A stretch of DNA of 64,000 nucleotides from Pseudoscleropodium purum (GCA_963969395.1 OZ017799.1:14758501-14822500); one strand, 5' to 3'; shown: positions 1-13,470, numbered from the stretch's first letter. Numbers and translations: made by a program. The notes: generated by a model not told the origin, from the letters alone.

Positions 1-3000
1 CGGTCACTGGATCTGGTGAGTGTCGGAAGGAAAGTGTGTGAATGTATGGTTGACTGCTTCTGGTTAGCTCGGCACTCCTGGAACTGGTGCACGGTCCGGT
101 GTGTTCGTTAGTGCAGGTGGTGAGCAGGAGGAGCTTTGGATGAGTGTGCATGATGTATTTTGAAAGGTTTGATACGAAATCCTGATGTGTAATTGCGATA
201 TGTTTGCAGATATGTAAGGATAAGGATGAGGCTGAAGTCTGGTTCGTGGGTCTGAAGGCTTCTGTTGCTGGCGCTCAGTTGCGGAAATCGAAGTTCAACC
301 TCAAGCATGAAGGATCCGCGGATGCCATTAGTCCTGCACTGACAAGGAGTAGTTCCCCTCTTACATCCCCGTTCGGAAGCACTGACAATCTGCACCAGGT
401 GTGTATTTGTATTTGTCACTAGAGAATTGTCACGAGCCTTCTATTGTAAGCATCTGATATGAAGTTGCCTTGGAGTGGTAACAAGCCACACTAACAATGA
501 TTGATAGCCATTTCAGCTGTTTGTTTAAAGGAAGATGCCGTTGGGACTATGCCTGTCTGACTCTCAGGCGAGTATACGTAAAAAGAAACCACCTGCTATA
601 TTGAAGGTTCGAAGTTCTAGTAGTGTGCTCTCATGACTGAGCAAGTGTGGTATATGATGTCGATAGTGTCGAGTCCAAATGATGAATTGGTTTACGTACC
701 TCATGGTCGCACCGTTCTGCCCTGGCAGGAGAGCGGGGATGTTTTCAAGACCTCGAGTTTTTTAGGCAGTCCCCTGCGATCAGATAAGGGTTATCTAACA
801 GGGTCCGCACCTAAAGTAGAAGCCAAAAATCCTTTTGATGCGGGTTCAGTTGGAGGATCGATGCATTCCGGCAGTTCATCGCTGGGATCGGACAGCGTGA
901 GTGCGCATCTGCGGCTGTCTGGTGCCGGTCAGTCTGACAATTACAGGATCAGCATGTCTAGTGCTGTGAGCTCGTCAAGCCACAGTTCACTGCACGGCGA
1001 GGACAGCTCACTTCATGGTGAGGCGTTGGGCGACGTGTATCTGTGGGGAGAGGGTGCAGGCGATGGCATTTTGGGTGGTGGTGTGCACCGAATCGGCAGT
1101 GGTGGAGGGCTTAAACTCGACGCACTTCTCCCCAAAGCTCTGGAGTCTGCCATGGTTCTGGATGCGCAGTACATTGCTTGCGGGGGCCGGCACGCAGCAG
1201 TGGTCACGCGGCAGGGAGAGGTGTTCACTTGGGGGGAGGAGTCCGGAGGGCGTCTGGGCCACGGGGTGGATTGCGATGTGTCGCATCCTCAGCTGGTGGA
1301 CGCGTTGGCATCTTCGACCACGGAGGTGGTGGCGTGCGGGGAGTACCACGCTTGTGCGGTGACGCTGTCCGGGGATTTGTACAGCTGGGGCGACGGCACT
1401 CACAGCCTGGGACTGCTGGGCCACGGCAACGACATCAGCCACTGGATTCCGAAGCGGGTGAACCTGGAGGGGATTCGAGTGGCCTCGGTGGCGTGCGGTC
1501 CTTGGCACACTGCATTCGTGACCTCCTCCGGGCAGCTGTTCACGTTCGGGGACGGCACTTTCGGAGTGCTGGGGCACAACGACACGAGGCGCGCGTACTC
1601 GCCGAGGGAGGTGGAGTCTCTGAAGGGATTGAAGACGGTGAGGGCGGCGTGTGGGGTGTGGCACACCTCGGCCGTGGTGGAGGTGATGGTGGGCAATTCC
1701 ACCGCCAGCAGCATCTCCTCCGGGAAGCTGTTCACATGGGGCGACGGCGACAAGGGTCGACTGGGCCACGGTGACAAGGAGCAGCGGCTGGTGCCGACTT
1801 GCGTCGCCGCGCTCGTGGACCACAATTTCCGGCAGGTGGCCTGTGGAAACAGTCTGACTGTGGCGTTGACGACGTCCGGGCAGGTATTCACGATGGGTGG
1901 GTCGACGTCCGGGCAGTTGGGGGATCCCCAAGCGGACGGTAAGCTGCCGGGGCTGGTGGAGGGGAAGCTTTTCGAGGCATTTGTGGAGGAGATATCCTGC
2001 GGAGCGCATCACGTGGCAGTTCTGACTCGGAAGTCGGAGGTGTACACTTGGGGAAGGGGCGCGAATGGGCGTCTGGGACATGGGGATCTGGACGACAGGA
2101 ACACGCCGACGTTGGTCGAAGCGCTGAAGGACAAGCAGGTGAAGAGCATCGCCTGTGGTACGACGTTCACTGCAGCGATCTGCCTGCACAAATGGCTGTC
2201 TGGCGCAGATCAGAATGCGTGCTTGGGATGCAGGCTGCCATTTGGGTTCACTCGGAAGCGGCACAACTGCTACAACTGCGGGCTGGTGTTCTGTCACGCG
2301 TGCAGTTCTAAGAAGGCTCTGAAAGCGTCGCTGGCTCCGAATCCGGGGAAGCCATTCCGAGTGTGCGACCCGTGCTACATCAAGCTTCGGAAGGGCAGTG
2401 AAGGAGGGGGTTCCGTGGGCGGCTTGGGGACGCGCCGGCGGTCGATGGAACTGAAAGAGGGCTCCAGCAAGGGAGAGCTTCGGGTGCCGAGACCACATGG
2501 GTCGAACTCGGGGAAGCCTCCGAACTCGATCACTTTGGAGTTTGGGAAGGCGGGGGATGCGAGGAAGCGGACAAAGAAGCCCGACGGTTCGTCAAGTCGG
2601 GTGTCGCCGGCTCCAAACGGGTCGGGTGGGCTAGCGTCGTGGGGCTCCGTGAGTGTGCCCGCGGGGTTCGCGAAGCCTCCTTTCCAACCTAGCTCGAAAG
2701 GGCCAGTGGTGATATCGAGCACAGTGTCCTCAGGTCGGGCGGTTTCGAGAGCTGTTTCGCCTCTGTCTCGGCGATCGAGCCCGCCCAGATCGACGACACC
2801 AACTCCGACGGGGACGGGGCTGGTCGTTCCAAGAACCGTGGTGGAGGACTTGAAGAAGACGAACGATAATTTGAGTGACGAGAACGTGCAGTTGAGGTCG
2901 CAGGTAACATGCTTGATGATAGCGACCTTATGATGGTCTAGCTTGTCGAATTCGTCGTTTCATGCCGCGATCGCCAAGGTGACTGGGATGCTTGATCATG

Positions 3001-4923
3001 TGTTCGTTATTTTCGCGCTAACTGTGCCGCTATTTGATAGGTGGAGAGTTTAGCCAGGCAGCTCCAAAATCATGAGAAGGATGTTCATCGTTCTGCTCAG
3101 CAGCTCCAGAATGCCATTGCGATGGCAACGGAAGAGGCTGCGAAATGTAGAGCTGCCAAGGAAGTCATCAAGTCACTCACTGCTCAGGTATCCTTCTTTG
3201 TTCTAACGAGGGTTATGATTGCTTGTGAAATCAGCTATAAGCCGGGACGCTTTGTGCTGATAACTCGCTGGAGAATCCTGTATGATAGATGCTTTGAATC
3301 CTTGGGGAGCAGATGCGGGTACATACTATAGCAATGGAGGAATTAGGCCATTTTCTTGAGGAGCCTCTGGAGGCTTTGACGTCGGACTCGGTATCATAGT
3401 CTTACTCTCAACCATTTGCACTCGACCATGTGAATTTAGGATCCTCTTGGTGCATTCGTGACCTTCGTTGATAGAGTTTGCAATGGTTCCTTTGTGACTG
3501 AACTGAGTGGTCGAATTCCCACGAGTTTCTCCAGATTCTGTCGCAGACCAGCCTGTTGGCTGCTTAAACCTTTTGAAGATCGATAGTCTTGCATTTCTTG
3601 TGTCTCTCGTTCTATCTTTTATCGTCACCATGTAATGTAATATTGTGTCCGAATCTAATTCCAAACTCGTCGATTTTTGAGCCATGTGTGTTTGTTCATT
3701 GATACAAAGTAGTGATAGCGTGAACAAAGCTTAATGAGCCGTGACACCTTAAATTTTTCTAACTCCCAAGTGCGCAAGCTTAAAATATAAAGTACGCTGT
3801 GGATGCTAAGTGTCGATTTTAGTAACATCCAAAACATATTTCTACCGCTCCAAGATATAGGGTGTGTTTTCTTCCTTCTGTTGGTGCGTTTCGTTCCCTT
3901 CCCTTCCTAGGAGACTCCTAATTGATTTAATTCAATTTGTGTGGATACGGAAGTGACCATTTGGCCACTTAGGGGTTCAGATGCCCTCTCGTGCTGTCCT
4001 ATTTCCCCTTTTTCCTGTTTCCATCTTGTGGAATGTGTTGATTCTCTGAAATTTCACTGCATATTCGAATAATATCGTCTAATGGATGTTTTTGTGCTCT
4101 TTGCAGCTGAAAGAGATGGCTGAGAGGATGCCTCAAGGTGCGTTCAAACATGGGCGATCGGCTTCTTTGTCTCTTTCTCGTCTTGACATTCCGAATGGAG
4201 CTCAGGGGAGCTCGGCTCTTGATGCAGGCAGCGAAGGGTCCGGGTTGCAGTTTCAGCAATTCAGTCCGAGCGCAGATAACCATGGCAGCGAGGGCAATGG
4301 AGTTGTGAGTCCTTCAGGTCCGCTCTCAGGACGTGGGTCACAGGGAGCGGACGGTCCTGGCATTGGTACAGAGGTTGAGATGGGAAGGGTGGGAGGGAGT
4401 GTGCGACCGGCAACGAGGCCGGGAGAAGGAGAGATGAATGGGTACGATACAGGACAACGACAAGAGGAAGGGGTGAGGACATCAGTTACCTCGTTGTCGA
4501 CCGAAAACGGAAGAGAACCGGAGTCGGAGTGGGTAGAGCAAGATGAGCCTGGCGTGTACATCACGTTGACTGCCCTTCCAGGAGGTGGAAAAGATTTGAA
4601 GCGCGTTCGTTTCAGGTGTGGTTTCTTCTGTTTGATGTGATATGCTACGAGTGGATTCGTCTGCTTGTCTATGCCATGTTTGTTTGATTTTTCAGATTGT
4701 TGTTGGGCGAAGCGCATGAGGTTTTTCCCTGGAGAGTAGTGTGCTCTTGCTAAGGTGGTTTTGGCGTGGACGTTGCAGTCGAAAACGGTTTAGTGAAAGG
4801 GAGGCTGAGCAGTGGTGGGCAGAGAATCGGGTGAGGGTGCATGAACAATACAACGTCCGAAGTGGAATCGACAGAGTGAACAACCCCAGTGGAGCTCCTG
4901 CCGGACCTGTGGGAGCAAGGTAG
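1..4923 (+). CDS. PRAF: PRAF-type protein: PH (C-terminal part), RCC1 repeats, FYVE finger, coiled coil, BRX; 5' partial
   Basis: Exons read as 1-15, 210-398, 729-2903, 3041-3187, 4107-4615 and 4779-4923, all with GT-AG borders and matching phases. The visible protein is about 1,059 aa; roughly the first 90-100 residues lie upstream of the window. Order of domains: end of a PH domain (RSLDL then [12 protein letters not shown], 1-250), a Ser-rich linker, RCC1 repeats (about 1020-2190, recurring WGxGxxGxLGHG and ACGxxHT), a FYVE-like finger (2221-2385; [23 protein letters not shown]), a basic Ser/Pro-rich stretch, a short coiled coil (2830-3187) and a C-terminal BRX domain (about 4528-4862, split by the last intron). 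The plant-typical finger has Asn where canonical FYVE has His (RHNC for HHC). Family members bind phosphoinositides through PH/FYVE, and the RCC1 propeller can act as a Rab exchange factor; activity here is inferred. The start at 729 was chosen because only that AG keeps phase 0 after exon 2 without an in-frame stop. Confidence 0.95.
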
Positions 4924-6042
4924 AGAGGGGACGGGATGCAATTTTCGCTGGATCACGGCCGCTTTGACACCACCCGGACGAGTTTCGTTGAGCTGTCATG
5001 GAGATCGGTTCCCAGGGTGATGAAGAGGTGTGGAGAGGAGGCCTGTCGGAGGCTTTCATGATAGCTACAAGAGAATATTTGTAACATTGGGGAGCTCGTA
5101 ACACATTGTTGCCCTCTTGTTAGGTTACTCATGATAGGTCTCATGATAGAGTGCGGCATCATTCCTCACTTTGGCTTGTGATGTGTTTTTATATGGTCGC
5201 GGCTTTGTGCTTCTGATTTTTGACATCAGACTTTCGGCTCTTCTTTGAGGGATTGGTCTGTTGGTTGGATTGGGATCCCTGCATCTCGCCACTTGCGGCG
5301 TGGACATGTTTTTAGAACCTGTAGGAGTAGGTTTTGGGAATAATATTGGAGTGGAATTAGTCTTTATTCTGCCACTGAAATTAGCTTCTCTGATTATGGT
5401 CCAGCAAGGCTTGGACGATAGCAAATCCTTCTAGAGGGAGTACATTCTGCGTTCTAGAAATAGTCCATGTGCTATTTTTTCCTGGTAGGTTATAGTTCGC
5501 AGTAGAACGTGCTTCAACTGCCATTAGGGTGCTCCACCTATGCTCACATGCTGGAATGCTCGAAGGGTATTCCTTTTTTCGTGTGGACTGTAATGGAAGG
5601 CATAAGGTGAGAGCAATTTGTCTGAATAGCTTGTAATATACAATTGATTTTTCTTCCATGGCATCTGCCGGAGTTCGTGTTCTTCCACGTAGTGCAGTGG
5701 AGTTTGCAGTATGCGTTTGTCATTTGGAACAGTAGGGTTTGCTTGTGGTGGTCATTTGCAAGGAGTACACCCCAGAGCGGAGATCTTTGACTGGAAACTA
5801 CATGGTGTAGGGCTCGATTTTTTTCTCTGCCCATGAGAGCACTGCTTATGGAATAGGGGGCACTATCAGTTTTACTTCAGTTTCGTCAGTCGGTGGTGAC
5901 TTGTGCCAGGGTAACCCACAATGCTATCGTGGAAGTATGAAAGTTTTTTCGTTTTAACCCTCTCGATCCAGACAATTTTCAGTATCTGTTCACAACGCGG
6001 TGCTTTCTAGGGAAGCTTGGACTTGACTATTGTTACTTTTAT
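4924..6042. other. 3' UTR and downstream region of the PRAF gene
   Basis: Moderate-GC sequence immediately after the PRAF stop codon. No recognisable coding region on either strand. Short open frames here show no domain and no splice context. The proximal part is presumably the 3' untranslated region; I see no clear polyadenylation signal that fixes its end. Confidence 0.5.
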
Positions 6043-7665
6043 CCCCTAACTGCCTGAGGCCCCCAAATCTGGTGTTTGCAGAAACTTTGAAGTTGAATAA
6101 AACTTGGCAAAGTTGCTATTTTTAGGAGTTTATATTTGTGAAGAAGTTCTTGAAGTCTAGTTTTAGTATCAGAATCCAATCTTGAAAATAAACGATAGTG
6201 TTTTTTCTGTTCAAGATTTTTTGCAAGAGTATCCATTGCAATCTTGACTTAGCATAGTGTTGAGAATTCTTGGAAATGAGTCTCAAATACACTAGACCTT
6301 AGAGAAAAAATCACTTCCAAAATTCATTTAAAAAAAATTCTATTGAAGATTTTAAGAAGTCATAAATTTATTGGGGTTGTGCATGTTAGGCTCTTTAACC
6401 TTATATATTTTTGGTGACCAAATTTTTAGATTTGACTTCTAAAAAGAGGATTAGAAGACTTCACGTCACTTTTGTAGTTTGAACACCCTCATGGGCAAAC
6501 ATGATAACCTTTCATTCCATAAGTGATATTGTTGTGTTTTCTTTTCCTATGAGATGTCTAGAATGTCTAGTTTGAATTTGTACATTTTCAATTAAAAAAA
6601 AATTGATACAACTTATCAAAATATTGGCATTTTGTTCTGTTTTGAGCAAATTCCAAGAAGCTCATAACAGGCCTTGGGCATTTAGGGGTTAATGTATGTT
6701 TGCACTCAGTGGTAGGAATGTTGTTATTGAGGGTTTTATAAATGAAGTTAGACCTTTTTTGGACCAGATTCACATTTCAAACATCACCCCTAGTGCCTGG
6801 TGCAAACATAAACTAATGAGTCTATATTGAAGTTTGTGAACTTTAGAGTGGTAGTGGTGTCCATGTTTCTAGCATTTTTTTAACGGAAAAGTGATAAGGT
6901 GGAGAATAAGGGAGGGTAGAATCATGCCATATATCTTGAATTTCAACTCACTCTCTAGGACTTGAGAGGAAATACAAGTAGTGTAGCTACCTTCATTGAT
7001 TCAATTGTTTGAGCACTTTGAGAGAGAGATTCAACCTCTTAATTAATAAGTGATCATTTTTGAGTCAAATTATTTGTGTGTGATGTTCAATTGTGGATAT
7101 AGAGGCTTTTTAGTGTGTAGATATGTTGTTGGACACCATAAAGAAGATTTTGTTTGAAGAAGACTTGAACATGGTTTCTTTATGAGGCATATGAATACTT
7201 GAGAAGTGGTGCAAGTTGTGGGTATGTCACAATCCATTGTGAATAGGATTAGGAACATTGTGAAAATTAACATTGTGACATGCCTAAAGTAGGGTGTCTG
7301 TAGGCTTTGATATGTTAGGAGAAGCGTATAATTGATAGTGCAGTGGAAGAAATAAGAGAATTGAAGAATGAATTGGGAGTTGATTTCTTTCTTGAAACAA
7401 TGAGAAATGCCTTGAAAGAATTGAGGTTCATTTTCAAGAGCTCTCAAGACTAAAGGAAGTCAAGATTGCAATGGATATCCTTGCACAAAGTCTTGAATAG
7501 GAAAATCACTATCTTTTATTTTCAAGATCAGATTTTTGATGCTAAAACTAGACTTCAAGAAGAATTTTCTAAAAATAGAAACTACTAAAAATAGAATTTG
7601 GTTAATTTTTTTGTAACTTCAAAATATTGCAAACATAAGATTTTGGTACCTTGGGCATTTAGGGG
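6043..7665. mobile_element. 1.6-kb element with about 215-bp terminal inverted repeats, CCCCTAA ends
   Basis: The left arm (about 6043-6250) and the reverse complement of the right arm (about 7455-7665) match over about 215 bp, for example AACTAGACTTCAAGAA on one side and its complement on the other, with small indels. The ends are CCCCTAACTGCC and, inverted, CCCCTAAATGCCC. The right end is followed by TTAA and the left preceded by TTAT. No transposase frame is visible inside, so it is non-autonomous or decayed. A second outward terminus with the same motif ending in GGGGTTAA occurs inside at about 6688, suggesting a nested or rearranged copy. It is grouped with the TTAA-flanked elements at 34-50 kb by its ends only; the interior differs. 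Confidence 0.7.
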
Positions 7666-7669
7666 TTAA

Positions 7670-8335
7670 AATTTGACATTTGTTTTGGGGCATAGCTTGA
7701 AATGTCTTCAATTCAATTAGCATACTAATGCATGATGATTCCCCCATCTTATCAATTAAAGTCATTTAGTTGTGGCATATATAAGCTCACAAATAATTGA
7801 CTTCAAATTAACTAACACTATACATTGATTTTTCAAGACTAAATTTAATCCCTAAATAGCATAGAGATTTCAATAACATCAGTTTTAAAGAATTATTAAT
7901 ATGCATGTTTTATAGACATATACATAATCATTCCTCACTTTCATCAAATTTATCATAAAGGATCACAAAATCAATCAATAATGGAGCTTGGGTGTCATTT
8001 GAGTCCATACAATTTTGCAATACTTCATACTTTAAACAACAAGAATACCATTACGGTTCCTCACATATTTGATACCATTCCTCCATTCTCCCAATTATTT
8101 TTTCTAATGTCACCTTGAATCTCAAATGAAAAGCAATCTCTTCTGTGGGGACTTGGCCTTATGTTTGATTTTTCAACCTAATAATCAATGGCAAAATGTT
8201 GTGCTTCATTGTTGAAGTTGCTTGTACAGACCATAGGGGTTGTTGAATCGTGTCACAAAGGCTCACTAACTTCACTTTGTTGAATATTATAGGATATCTT
8301 GAGTGAATGAGAAATATCATCCTAAACAAAACATC
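7670..8335. repeat. Dispersed repeat, copy 1 (uninterrupted)
   Basis: About 660 bp that aligns in the same orientation with 22703-22890 plus 24195-24665. Shared blocks include GTCTTCAATTCAAT, AGTCATTTAGTTGT, GCATATATAAGCT and, later, TCACTTTCATCAAATTTATC. There is no coding potential. It starts directly at the TTAA that follows the neighbouring inverted-repeat element. Class unknown. Confidence 0.65.
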
Positions 8336-9160
8336 ACCGAGACATCACAGAGAAGCACTTTTGTTCACCTCACAGAATATGAACTTCAAGATACTTTCGG
8401 GTTCATTCGTGAACTGTACTCGTAATGCCATTTAAAACACATTAGAAATACAGGTCCTCATATGGTTCTTATTGTAGTTTCTCTGTTTTATTCTTATTCA
8501 TTCAATTATTTCTTCATGTTTTGTTCTGACGAGTATTATGTTTCAAAACCTGATAACTGGGCCACACAGTCTCTTGCTTCTTATTCTACAACAAGTGCGA
8601 AAAGCGTAGACAATGATCATGTGAAAACAACAGACTTGCACAAGTATTGAATATACTCTTGTCACTGAATCATGAACTATCCAGTAAATAAGTAATTCCA
8701 CAGAATACTGATTCCAATACAAAGAAAAATTACCTCGTTTGATCAGTACATTATTCAACCATCTCTCACCAAAGGGAGTTTACAATCTCTAGTCCTTGCA
8801 GCCTGTACAGTAACTACTCAATATGCAGTTTGTTCTTGTCCTCACTTTTAAGAAGTACGAGAACTCAAGGAATGTATGAAAAGGGTCATTCAGTAAGTGA
8901 TACTCACAGCTCTGTTTTTGAGCCGTACCCCTATCAACTTTATTCAGTTTCACGAGAGCACTATATTTGTACAGAGAAGTAATTGCTGCTGTCATAACAG
9001 AAAGCGCAGTCGAAGGAGTTACGTAGTATGTTCTTATTACATATGAATAGATCAAGTCGAACCTAACGAGACCAATGTACTCTCTCCCGAGGAAGGCCGT
9101 GATCAAAGTCCAAAGCCCTCAAATACATTGATGCAACTCCAATTGAGGATTAAGGTGCAC
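8336..9160. other. Gene-free stretch; probable 3' UTR of the CTL gene at its right end
   Basis: Sequence of intermediate base composition between the dispersed repeat and the stop codon of the minus-strand transporter gene. The 200-700 bases nearest 9160 are expected to be its 3' untranslated region. No additional gene is supported. Confidence 0.45.
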
Positions 9161-11804
9161 TCAGACTTTGTCCTCGGGTGCCACGGCGCCGACAATTGCT
9201 GCCTCATTTTCTGGGAGGAGCATGTATGCGTGACAAATCTCTGGCTTTGAGATGACCCCCGTGTCCTTCTCCATAGCATAACAAATATATACCGTTTCAA
9301 TCACACCAGATACAGATAAAGAAACCGGTGTAAGCCCGAAGACTGTCGCACTGAAGCAGTACGTCGCAATCAAAATGTTCAAAAAATGTGAATTCAGAAA
9401 ATACTCCAGCACTCCATAAACCTGCAGCATGAACCACCAATTAATTACTCGACATATAAGTTAAAGTGGCGGGTTTCAGAGCACCAAAGTGTGACATCCA
9501 AGTGCACAGGGCTCTAAAAAATAGGACTGGCATACATCTAAGCTTCCAAACGAGAGCCTGCAAAAATGCCAATCTCTCGACACTTCACCATTTTGACATA
9601 ACTGAGGCATTCAAAATTTTAAACGGTAGCATCCGCTTCCTTGTTATACTACTTCGGCATTCCTGGGATGCTTTAACACCCCAAGCAACCACAGAATACA
9701 AATCCTCCTTCAAAATGGAAGCCATACTCTACTTGACAATTGGTAAAAGGGGACATGGCCACATACAACCAATACAATGAAAGAAATCACACATCACAAA
9801 TTTCAGTCTCTGGACAAGCAACGATTCCCCCAAAGGAGAGGATTGAAAGAAAGATTTTATGGACGAACTTACAGCAAGGGATTGAAAAAGAGAATAAGTC
9901 GAGGTCATCCCCATGAGCACTCGCTGCGTTGGCATAGAAAAATTCTTCCCAGTGGTGCTGAGTGAATTCCGTCGCAAAAGACTGCTTGCCATCTTCGAAG
10001 ATTCCCAGAAGCTTCTCCCTGAGATGGTCGCAAAGTAGGGAGTCAATATCGAATAGCCCTCTGGGAACTGGAACATCCATGACAGGCATCTTTGGGTGAT
10101 GACGGAGATCATGCCTTGCCGGCTACTGTTCGCTACCCTGCTCGTCGCTCTCTTTAAGAGCCCCAAGAGCGCCACAACCAATGTGGTGACAATTGTGCCC
10201 ACATTGCATGCTGTCCCAAATGATGACCCGAACGCAATCCTGCCAGTACAAGCAGATCAGTCAGTAAATTGCAGGACCAGGCACTTTGGGCCAATTCCTT
10301 GTCACCTTTTTATTATTATTGGAAAGGGGGGAAAATTTATAGGATACGACCTCAGTGAGCGCTTGATGTTGCCACTGGTGGAAGAGCCTGCTGGTGCGAA
10401 GTACCACTGCGAGATAACGCCGCTCACTACCATAATTTGGAGTTGAAGTGTGCTCATGAACACCCAAACGGCGGTGAAGCCTGCACTAACAAAACCATAT
10501 GATGAGAGACGTGTACACAATGTTAATGACCAAAATTTCATCCCCATCGATGAAGTGTTCTAAATTCTAGTAGTCGATGACACTCACCATATAGTTTCAA
10601 GTCAGTTATCTAAATTCAAAACTATTGCTTCAGTGCGATTAGATGATCAGTAGGATCAATCCAACAGTTCATGAACACTAGTGGAAATATTTCATCGTGT
10701 AAATTGTAGCCACGGGAGTCCAGCCAAGCTGACTGGAACTGGTCACCAGTGATCAACCCAGTTGGGTAGACTCCCTGGATAGAGCTGGAACATGGCATGC
10801 TTCTCACGAGTGAGTAATCGAAAGGTATGTCCAATAAGTAAAATACGCCAACTCAAAGAGCAATTGGCATTTCAAACCAGAAGCAAAAGAAAGGGTGAGG
10901 GACTAGTACATGCGAGAGTGATATAAGCAGTGAACCATTCCGGATGACGTTCAACGCAGGAAGGATGTCCAGTTGCTTGGGCATGAACCACATCAAAATT
11001 CGGTACAATCTTGCCATTATAGAATGCACACCAAATGAAAGTGAAGATGGGTCCGTTCACCAAAACCAAGGACCCCAGAAATAATGCGGGTTGCAACACC
11101 AGAAGTAAAACGTGTTGCTTGAGAGCATCAGTTGCCATCTTTAGAAGCTGAACTGAGGCCTCGAAAGTGTTCCCGGACCACGTCTTCCAGAATCGGAAAA
11201 CAGACAGAGCAGTCAGAACCGAAAAAAAGACAGCATAAGTAACCTGAACCCCCACATCCAACACTTCTGCACACATTCCATTTATACCGTAACACCATGT
11301 GAACCAGAAGATATATATACCAATTGGAACGAGGCATGTGAGCAGAGTCGCCACCAATGCAACTCCGCGTGTGTAACGACGCAGCAGCCAGACAAGGAAG
11401 GTTCCGGCAGGAAAGGTCACAAGCAACGCGCAAATTGGCAGAAAGATCATAAGCTTCGGCCACATCGAATCTGCATGAACGTCCTCGTGGAACCCCTCCT
11501 CCAAGACTTCGCACTGGTTCGTGTGAGGATTGAACTTCGAATGCCGTAATTTGGAGTCGAGGTTGAAGTCGGCGCGTGTGAATGCGAAAATCCCAAAACC
11601 GTACGTGAGGAGGATGGTACCAAGGAAGAGGAAAGTGAATACGGAATCACGGTATGGCCTTTTGCCTGCTTCGAAAGTGAAGCCAGTATCCTCCGAGAGA
11701 GATGTTTCATGGGTTGACTCATCCTTCAAATATCTGGAGTTTCTGTGCTGGGATGGTAGCAGGGATTCACGAGCTTCTTGCTCTTCCGCGAGATAGGGCT
11801 CCAT
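9161..11804 (-). CDS. Choline-transporter-like (CTL/SLC44, PF04515-type) membrane protein
   Basis: Four exons on the minus strand: 11804-10910, 10480-10351, 10239-9873 and 9421-9161, with GT-AG introns of 429, 111 and 451 bp. Phases (1, 2, 0) join without a stop, giving 550 aa. A polar N-terminal tail (about 50 aa) precedes the first membrane segment after RPYRDSVF; further hydrophobic segments lie near residues 117-140, 146-170, 185-203 and 231-260. After an extracellular-type loop with Cys, the C-terminal half carries family hallmarks: QWYFAPAGS, then FGSSFGTACNVGTIV, then GRSFWESSKMASSLLRRNSL, then ETVYICYAME. The family moves choline or related lipid precursors or affects membrane trafficking; substrate here is unproven. 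The start at 11804 is the first ATG of the open frame. Another frame of exon 3 also looks protein-like, but only the chosen frame fits both flanking splice phases and the family motif. Confidence 0.85.
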
Positions 11805-13257
11805 AGCTGCCGCTCTATCTCCCTTCCGGAACTCCAAAGGATTCTTGAGATGATGTTGACCGTAGATTCTCTAGAAATTGAATATACTGTCAGAAATGTC
11901 ATCGTTACACCAGGTCAGACAGCAATTCAGCACAGAGAATCATACCGACGATTTCTTAACAAGCGAAGTTCGGACAGCCCAAAGCATGCATGCATCTCAA
12001 CGAACGTAGTTTTCAACTCTAGGGATTCTAAGTATCGACACTCAAAGATCGTAGACATTCAGATCCCACTGTTGAAGACCTGCTAATTGGAGTTTTTGTC
12101 TCGCAGGGGCACTGCTAACGATCGAGATTGAAAGGCAGAATAGAATTGAGTATGAGGGGTCCACAGTTCACCCTAGAATTTGAGCAGTTCAAGACTGCCA
12201 TTCCTCCAAAATACTGTAACTTGAAACAATTCACGACTCGAATTAATGGCACAAGATGAGTGCACTCAATACCTGTGCAACAATCACAAATTTTGAAGCT
12301 AAGTCAGTGGAAGTTGCTCTCCGCTCGTTTGTGAGCACCCTCGGTCAAGCGCAATCCGTTAAGAAAAAACTCACTCGGATCCCGTCCAAGTACCACCAAA
12401 ACTATCCGTTTTCCAAAATCACAAAAACTCTGCTCATTCGCGCCAAGAAGGATTAGGAAATCCGCTGTAATCGATCTCAAGACCAAACAAACAAAGCCAT
12501 CGAAACACCGCCTCATCACTGGCCGGATTTCATACCTAGAACAACATACTTCCACATTATTGCTTCTCTCCCACGTCTCCGCAGACCTCAAACCCTCTAA
12601 AATCACCCAGTGAGCGCGTTACTTTATCTGTAGTTTACCGTGTCCTCTGACTTCTTCCGAAAGAGATATTGTCCGTAGCCCCTAATTCAATGGTCTCTTG
12701 TTAAAGTAAGACTTTGTAGCCAACTATAGAAAGTACGGAGTAGATCCCACTATGCTGTCGGCAAATGCCGTAATCATGACTTTATTCGGTGCACGCGGAA
12801 GAGAAGTTCGTCACTTTGGGGCAAATCCCGGTGCCCAAATTCATGAATCCTTCAGAATACATTGCGTGGATTTCGGAATTGCAGTGTGATGAGACCGTGA
12901 CCAATCAAGACGAGGAGATCGGTGAGAATGAAGGTGAGAAATCTTTCACTCTCAGTGTCAGGAGGGGGGCAGTGATCCTTACGGTATCCGAATGACGATT
13001 GCATGAGGGTTTCGTGAACGGATTTTCAACGCACCCGGCGACTTTGTTAACAGAAGCTCATCGCTGTAGTTGGTGCCGGCATAACCGTCGGAGCCTCACC
13101 ACCAATGTGCACGGTAAAACTTCAACTTGCCGAGAAAGCCCGTCGTGAACCTTGGAAGACTAAACACGTGCTTTGGATAGTCAAGCACTCCTTTTCAATA
13201 CTGAAGAATGGATGATCTCCATCAAGTTTTTTGGCTTGAAGTTCAAGTCATACTACT
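11805..13257. other. 5' UTR/promoter side of the CTL gene and gene-free DNA
   Basis: The first few hundred bases upstream of 11804 are the leader and promoter side of the transporter gene; no TATA box is convincing. At 12789-12995 (+) a short frame reads protein-like (residues such as PVPKFMNPSEYIAWISELQ) but begins with GTG, matches no family I know and has no clear splice partners. I therefore do not call it a gene; it could be a relic exon. Confidence 0.4.
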
Positions 13258-13470
13258 CTAATGATGATAAATAGTGTTACCTATACTACCTGTTTTAGAA
13301 ATGCTATAAGTTTTTACTCTTCATAAATATTTTTACAAAATGCATAAATCCTAGTATCATTCTAAGTGGGAGAACTCTACACCCATAGTTGGTAAAAATA
13401 TTCATCAAGAGTAAAAACTTATGGCTTTTAAAAATAAATTAGTGTAATTAACACTATTTATCATCATTAG
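13258..13470. mobile_element. Foldback MITE, about 213 bp
   Basis: CTAATGATGATAAATAGTG at the left end is the exact inverted counterpart of the right end (CACTATTTATCATCATTAG). A second matched block, ATAAGTTTTTACTCTT against AAGAGTAAAAACTTAT, continues each arm, so the whole element folds into a hairpin with arms of about 80 bases and a short loop. No coding content. The target duplication is unclear (possibly TA), so the superfamily is not assigned. Confidence 0.75.

Noticed and set aside
1008..2498. Long minus-strand open frame opposite the PRAF gene
   Set aside because: Mirror of a GC-rich coding exon; no domain, and the plus strand is unmistakably RCC1/FYVE.
9777..10089. Alternative frame in CTL exon 3 reading MPVMDVPVPRG... 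that looks like a real protein
   Set aside because: It would need a 47-base intron and a phase that breaks exon 4; the other frame fits both splice sites and carries the CTL motif GRSFWESSKM.
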